31,299 nucleotides of DNA from contig JANBPT010000547.1 of the NCBI GenBank assembly GCA_027575765.1, forward strand, positions 1 to 31,299. The letters are read 5' to 3'. The notes below the pieces were generated by a model. It was not told where the DNA came from, made no database searches, and was given only the letters and a program-made list of their open reading frames with translations. The position numbers and the translations under genes are program-made. Source of the stretch: Tieghemiomyces parasiticus (lineage: Eukaryota; Kickxellomycota; Dimargaritomycetes; Dimargaritales; Dimargaritaceae). Numbering within the stretch: the stretch's first letter is position 1; every line of letters starts with the position of its first letter. Positions 29,476-31,299 of the stretch are shown here, one piece after another.

Positions 29476-31299
29476 CTACTGCAAGTAACCCAGTAGGGTG
29501 TCACGCCATTTGGTTAGAAATTTTTTCGCAACGTATCGGGGAAGCTGGTTATAGCGGTGGCGGATATCAAGATGGAGGAAATCACCCGCATGTTGAGCCG
29601 TGATACTGAGAGCATAAGGCTGCTCATTGATACGGTGCAGTGATCTCAAGCTCTCGATCAGGTTAGGTTTCTCAATAAACAACGAGCCCTCGTTATTATC
29701 ACCGGCAGCCGTCAATCGGGCGAGGTAGGAGAACGCAATCTGAGGCTGAATCTTGAATTTCTCACGAAGATCCGGGTCCTGGAAATTATGCAGGTACTTC
29801 ACCAGAGCGCGTTTAGGTCCCTCGCGGAGCATATCAGGTAGCTGCTGCTTGACCGCGCGCAGTGCAGTGCTCATATTAAGCTCGGGAGGGGCGGTAATGG
29901 ACAGCGGAAAATTGTGAGCAAAATGGCCTACGGTGCGTGTCACATCAATGAGATCCGGGCCCAGGGACTGGCGACCGTGGGTGAAGAAGTCTAGGCCGAG
30001 TACGCCCAACCTAAACACAGAGACGTAAGTCTCCAATACACTAGCCAGTATCAATTCAAGCTGTGAGGCCTGTAGCCGCTCACAAACGTCAAAAAGCAAC
30101 CGGCGAGTTTCTTGGCCGGAGAGCGTCAATTGCAGGACATGGCCGTGGTTCAACTGGCTATCGGGGGTCACGTCAGTGGGGAGTGAGGTGGTCAGGAGCG
30201 GGATACCAGTCGGAAGTGAGATGCTGCGTGGGTCAATCTGCTGGGCCAACCGGTAGAGGTGGGCTGCCCACACCTGAAAGGGTGTCGTGACAGGCGGAAG
30301 TGGTCGATCGAGCAGAAGATACTCCACTTCCTCAGAAATGATGGCCGAGGCTAGGTAGTCGTTGGAAAGGTGATGGGTGCAATGGAAAAAATACTGGGTG
30401 CCGTTCAGGTCGAAAACCTGGAACTCGCTGAGGTGACCGTCCCAGAAATCCAGCCTCTGGAATGACTCAATCAGTACCACATTCATGTCCTCCATGGTGG
30501 CAACCTGGTGATACTCCAAGCGGTAGTGTTCGGCCGCGGTGCTACCAATGCTATAGGACACAATATCAGTACTCGGGTCTCGACTAAAGCGGGCGCGGAG
30601 CATAGAATGGCGCTGTACAATTTGGTTTACGGCTGCCAACCACTTGTCTAGCGGATAAGGCCTGCGGATCTTAAATATGACAGGAATGGCGACTAATTGG
30701 GGATTAATTAGTTCGCACTCGAACAGCTGCAGCTGGGCGGGCGTGAGGGACCCAGGACCTTCACCTGCAGCTGCTGATGAAATAGATGGAGCTAGGACCT
30801 CCGTAGCTCGAGTAGCACGGTGGGCGAGCTGGCGGATGGTGCTCTGGCGGTCGAAATCAGCCACCGTGAGGTTCAATTTGAGGTTCTGGCAGCGTGAAGC
30901 CAGTTGGATGGCAGTGAGTGAGTTGCCCCCGATCTGGTAAAATGTGGCGTCCAGTCTAATAGTACTGGGATCTAAACGTAGGCAGTCAGCCACTGCTTGA
31001 ATTAGTTGGCACTCCACGGGCAGCAAAGCAGACAGGTCGGTGGCGGTATACGCCGCAGCACGGAAGTCGCATATTGGTAGAGCACTGCGGTCCACCTTAC
31101 CCACCCGGGTACGGGGGAATTCGACTAAGCCGACGATGGCGCTAGGTACCATGTAGTGAGGGAGGCGAGTGCGAACGTAATCGATGGTGGCTTGTTCATC
31201 GGCTTCAGATTTTGGGGAAACATAGCCGACCAGGTGCGTATCCTGGACCAGGACGCAGGCCTGGGTGACCGTCGGGTGTGATTCGAGGACGGCCTCCAC
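29476..31299 (-). CDS. Nonribosomal peptide synthetase, C-terminal part (A-PCP-E-like), cut by window edge
   Basis: The frame is open at the right edge, so these 607 residues are only the C-terminal part; the first codon in view is GTG (Val), not a start. Numbering from the edge: the adenylation C-subdomain has LPHYMVP (46-52) and RTRVGKVDR with the catalytic Lys68. The carrier domain has FYQIGGNSLTAIQL with the phosphopantetheine serine S127. Then comes a condensation-superfamily domain of epimerization type: LTPAQLQLFE (185-194), HHLSNDY (309-315), THGRQ (440-444), VTRTVGHFAHNFPL (from 453) and FSYLARL. The protein ends shortly after, with no thioesterase, reductase or terminal condensation domain. 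The HHxxxD pair is present. The residue where epimerases carry the Glu of EGHGRE is Phe here. The carrier needs a phosphopantetheinyl transferase, and one is encoded at 5653-6964. The product is unknown; adenylation specificity residues lie outside the window. Confidence 0.93.
   Translation of the reverse strand: MEAVLESHPTVTQACVLVQDTHLVGYVSPKSEADEQATIDYVRTRLPHYMVPSAIVGLVEFPRTRVGKVDRSALPICDFRAAAYTATDLSALLPVECQLIQAVADCLRLDPSTIRLDATFYQIGGNSLTAIQLASRCQNLKLNLTVADFDRQSTIRQLAHRATRATEVLAPSISSAAAGEGPGSLTPAQLQLFECELINPQLVAIPVIFKIRRPYPLDKWLAAVNQIVQRHSMLRARFSRDPSTDIVSYSIGSTAAEHYRLEYHQVATMEDMNVVLIESFQRLDFWDGHLSEFQVFDLNGTQYFFHCTHHLSNDYLASAIISEEVEYLLLDRPLPPVTTPFQVWAAHLYRLAQQIDPRSISLPTGIPLLTTSLPTDVTPDSQLNHGHVLQLTLSGQETRRLLFDVCERLQASQLELILASVLETYVSVFRLGVLGLDFFTHGRQSLGPDLIDVTRTVGHFAHNFPLSITAPPELNMSTALRAVKQQLPDMLREGPKRALVKYLHNFQDPDLREKFKIQPQIAFSYLARLTAAGDNNEGSLFIEKPNLIESLRSLHRINEQPYALSITAQHAGDFLHLDIRHRYNQLPRYVAKKFLTKWRDTLLGYLQ

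Noticed and set aside
1..31299. CRISPR arrays, insertion sequences, bacterial operons
   Set aside because: No regularly spaced repeats, transposase or inverted-repeat ends were seen; spliced genes and mitochondrial presequences show eukaryotic nuclear DNA.
5653..31299. PPTase plus NRPS as a biosynthetic gene cluster
   Set aside because: They are separated by about 22 kb of housekeeping genes; only the region from about 24 kb rightward could be part of an accessory locus, and nothing there is a clear tailoring enzyme.

Overview
The window reads as nuclear DNA of a filamentous, probably early-diverging fungus. Genes are interrupted by short spliceosomal introns (122-271 nt, mostly GTAAGT or GTAGGT donors). 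The gene content is eukaryotic and fungal: a class II prolyl-tRNA synthetase with an N-terminal editing-like domain, OSCP, Surf1/Shy1, Sed5, a mitochondrial NAD-type carrier, an M36 fungalysin, HID1 and an NRPS. A Zoopagomycota-type fungus (Dimargaritales or Kickxellales) would fit this mix, but that is a guess from gene content and not a measured assignment.

Layout. 1-1971: no gene seen. 1972-4053 (-): prolyl-tRNA synthetase. 5653-6964 (-): three-exon AASDHPPT/Lys5-type phosphopantetheinyl transferase. 9114-9642 (+): three-exon, 73-residue ubiquitin-like protein without a diglycine tail. 10012-13412 (-): five-exon HID1. 14431-15595 (+): four-exon ATP synthase subunit OSCP (Atp5) ending in an 11-nt exon. 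15838-16976 (-): two-exon Surf1/Shy1. 18074-19306 (+): mitochondrial carrier of the NAD/pyrimidine/FAD group. 19961-20758 (+): two-exon glycolipid transfer protein. 21161-22533 (-): two-exon syntaxin-5/Sed5. 24161-26362 (+): secreted fungalysin metalloprotease. 28000-28704 (+): unrecognised secreted protein with a glycine-zipper core between two Kex2-type sites. 29476 to the right edge (-): 3' end of an NRPS (adenylation C-terminus, carrier, terminal epimerization-like domain).

Functional themes. Three neighbouring genes act in mitochondria (Atp5, Shy1, carrier). Three others act at the Golgi or in lipid and membrane traffic (HID1, Sed5, GLTP). The right third is accessory in character: a secreted protease, a secreted orphan and a peptide synthetase. 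The phosphopantetheinyl transferase is of the type that activates both alpha-aminoadipate reductase and NRPS carrier domains, so it could serve the NRPS at the right end.

All splice models were assembled by hand from reading frame, GT..AG signals and family alignment from memory; none was tested against transcripts. Intergenic stretches are long (0.2-2.1 kb). Those just upstream of start codons tend to be pyrimidine-rich on the sense strand. I found no tRNA, rRNA, transposon or CRISPR that I could support.
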